A stretch of 64,000 nucleotides of DNA from positions 8,269,104-8,333,103 of the forward strand of contig JAAONU010000001.1 in NCBI GenBank assembly GCA_012932295.1, written 5' to 3'. This document shows positions 61,745 through 64,000 of this stretch, piece by piece. The translations under genes and the position numbers were made by a program. The stretch comes from Cyclina sinensis (taxonomy: Eukaryota > Mollusca > Bivalvia > Venerida > Veneridae). A model generated the notes under the pieces. It did not search any database. It saw nothing but the letters and a program-made list of their open reading frames with translations, and was not told the DNA's origin. Each line of letters starts with the position of its first letter. Within the stretch, counting starts at the first letter, position 1.

Positions 61745-62300
61745 TCAAAACTGTACAAGTGGACCCCGATCAAGGACTTAGAGCTTGGTGTGAGCATTAT
61801 TGAGCCATCGCCATACCGGTCAAGTTCCGTTATGAAACTTTAAGAATGAAACATCTATCCTTGTGTCAGTCACATCTTAGCACACCTATCCGTAGTCAAG
61901 GCAATACTGAGACTCGTCTGTACAGAGGACTTGTATCGATTGATGTCTGGCCTAAGCACCATTATCCAATACCCATTCATACCGTTCCTGACGAAGTCTA
62001 GACCTAAGATCACTCTATTGTAGCCTAGGTCAGTTAGTAGTCTGGGTAGAGACATTCACTCAACATGTATTAGAATGTCTCCACAAAGCTGGGTAGCAGT
62101 TGCAAAACGGTTCCTTCGCGCCTGAATCAGTAGTTTATTATCACCACTTGACGTCGCCCTTTCACTGACCCCGCCATAACATATAACAGGTGTGCCATAA
62201 TGTCAATAACTGGTGGTTACGGTGTGATGCACATCCAAGACTTCCCAAACCAACCTCACAGGGTCTGGCCCATTGTTCCACCATTCTTAAAGCGCACAGT
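61745..62300 (-). pseudogene. Tc1/mariner transposase relic, frameshifted
   Basis: Three conserved pieces of a Tc1-type transposase appear on the minus strand in the right order and spacing but different frames. 'LIQARRNRFATATQL' (62131-62087) matches the end of the DNA-binding region. 'LCTDESQYCLDYG' (about 61927-61889), about 70 codons later, carries the first catalytic Asp in TDES. 'YGDGSIML' (about 61815-61792), about 36 codons on, matches the GGGSVMVWG stretch. Frameshifts and stops separate them. The second Asp and final Asp/Glu region is not recognised to the left, so the gene is probably truncated too. Local GC content is above that of the neighbours. Terminal repeats were not found. 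Confidence 0.65.
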
Positions 62301-64000
62301 CATTTTTGCTTAAAATCAGAGGTCTAACTCAATGAGCAGACCACTGAAAAAAATATGGATGTTGTGGAGGAAACTATATTCTCGTGCAGAACAATCGATG
62401 CGTGTTTTAAATGCCTGTCACACAATCGTTGTTTTCTTATGAACTTACTGTTTACGATGAGAACCATGTCGGTCAGTATGCTAAAGAAACGACATAGAAA
62501 AGAAATGTACTCAAACGTATCAAACCATACGTATTATTATATACCATAAACCTGGTACTCGGCAAACTTTGAGTAGTGCCTTAGAGTAATTAATAAAGTT
62601 AATGATAAAGTGGTGTGGTAATTTAAAACCTTATTCAGTTGTACAGGACGCCGCGCTATCAAGATCCACATATGAAACATCATGGATTTTAAAAATAAAG
62701 AGCCATCATCAAGGCAGATTTCACGGATTTTTCTATCAGCACAATAGTATAAAAGTATCAAGTGAATGTCGAAGACATCTTTTTTATGTTTATTTTTAAA
62801 TATCTTTTAATTTCTTTAAATTACTTTTGAAGGTATTTAATATCATTAAGAGTGATTGTATTATATTTACATTATTTCTTTTTCATAATTTTTAACTTGC
62901 AGACACTTTAAAAGCTACACTTCATCAAAATGATGAAGATACGAAATGTAACTTAATTTTCCAGTTTTTGTACCAATGAATTTTGATGTGAAATTTTCTC
63001 GGAAACGGTCGTAAATAGCTATAAAAAGGTTTAAAAATCTATTACGCATTGATGATGCATTTAATGGAATAAGAGAAATTTAATATCTTTTTCATTATAA
63101 TGTACTTGCTTTCCGCAAAATAATATATGTATTCCTTTTTTTCTCATCTATTAAGTGTCAAACTCCTTTCAGTGAGACACAGTGTACTTTTTAAACATGA
63201 TTGAAATGTGAATAGTCTAAGTTTTAGTTGATCAGGCACATTGTCTTATATAGATTGACTTCTGCCCATCTGCATTCAACTAACGTAACGCATTATTTAA
63301 GGATTGAAATAAGCAAGAAAATTGTCCTGAAGCAATTATTTCTAAATGTTAGAAAAGTCCAGTGACGTGTTTAATAACCTAGTTTATGAAAAATCTTCTG
63401 TTTGTATAAGTTAAACATACAACTACAACAACCCCATCCCCCCCACACACACACAAATAAGGAAAGAAAAAAAGAACGAAAAAATATTTGAGAAAATGAA
63501 CCGTTTTATTTTATTTTGTTTTTGACATAAATATATATCCCAACCTCCCAAACTGTTGAACACCTCTTTGCTTTTAATGTCTGTTAGTCAATATTTATTG
63601 CTTAAAACCATGTATATGGATAAAAATTATTGTAATAAATTAACATTCCGTGTATAAAAATAGTCATTTCATCACTTGTAACGGACATAGACTTGAATTG
63701 ATCTATTTCAAATTACGAGAAAGGTCACACATGCTAAAGGCAAACAAAGCACGTGTTTTCTAAACAACAAACCTTTTTATTTTGTAAGAGATCAATCTTT
63801 TTTTTCTAAAAACATATTTTTTCAATGAACATGTGTGTTAGTCTTAGAACGCCTCTGTGCAACTTTGAGGGGTTTTGTTTCACAAAACTTACTAGAGATT
63901 CATGTATGGTAAAATAGAGCCGTCTAAAGTGTTTCACATACAGATTTGTTTTAAGAAACTGTCCAGCAAGGATTTTATCAACCCTTACAAGACAGATAAT
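62301..64000. other. AT-rich stretch, no supported gene
   Basis: No gene is supported. A C-rich/(CA)n run lies at 63431-63456. Open frames at 62355-62549 and 62602-62799 are short and lack protein character. Confidence 0.5.

Noticed and set aside
61870..62055. 'ILGLDFVRN' resembling a retroviral-type aspartic protease motif on the minus strand
   Set aside because: An alternative frame of the same DNA gives TDES, flanked at the right distances by two other Tc1/mariner motifs, which explains the stretch better.

Overview
The window looks like AT-rich animal DNA, most probably from a bivalve mollusc. I infer this from about two-thirds A+T composition, the absence of bacterial-style gene packing, and several dispersed repeat types I associate with clams and oysters: hairpin-headed GGTCA-rich repeats, repeats built on 'tctcgttcccacgaga', a small element ending in 'agcagggtaagggtta', and non-LTR retrotransposons. 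I find no complete protein-coding gene. Nearly all open frames are short chance frames; the ones with recognisable content belong to dead transposons. A few exon-like stretches are listed with low confidence.

Layout: a 22-bp/44-bp minisatellite (1-465); an old jockey/CR1-like LINE relic (1489-3930) split by a hairpin-headed tandem repeat (2471-3070); AT-rich DNA with a tRNA-derived SINE head (8351-8430); a small MITE (13725-13902); an exon-like stretch (14280-14520) beside a foldback repeat (14528-14880); a second hairpin-headed repeat (15330-16280); a minus-strand LINE fragment with reverse transcriptase motifs (19124-21440); then AT-rich DNA to 27.9 kb.

The dominant structure is a direct tandem duplication: copy A 27875-35929 (about 8.06 kb) and copy B 35930-45886 (about 9.96 kb), roughly 90% identical by eye in alignable parts. 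Copy B carries two insertions missing from copy A: a 1,012-bp hAT-type element with a perfect 8-bp target duplication (40886-41897) and a GC-rich foldback element of about 1 kb (44011-45024). Both copies end in a minisatellite of about 63 bp, with 5 units in A and 6 in B. Copy A has lost the 5' heads of two hairpin-headed repeats that copy B keeps. An uncollapsed-haplotype assembly artefact is a real alternative to a genomic duplication.

To the right lie a PIF/Harbinger-like element (50630-51861) with a palindromic MITE nested in it, flanked by a 9-bp target duplication (50973-51153); a promoter-like CpG-containing stretch (53015-53360); a cluster of exon-like frames (54930-55963); another hairpin-headed repeat (58283-58760); a 590-bp foldback element (60720-61309); and a frameshifted Tc1/mariner transposase relic (61745-62300).

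No genes act together here. The value of the window is its record of transposon nesting and of how two repeat-rich paralogous (or allelic) copies diverged.
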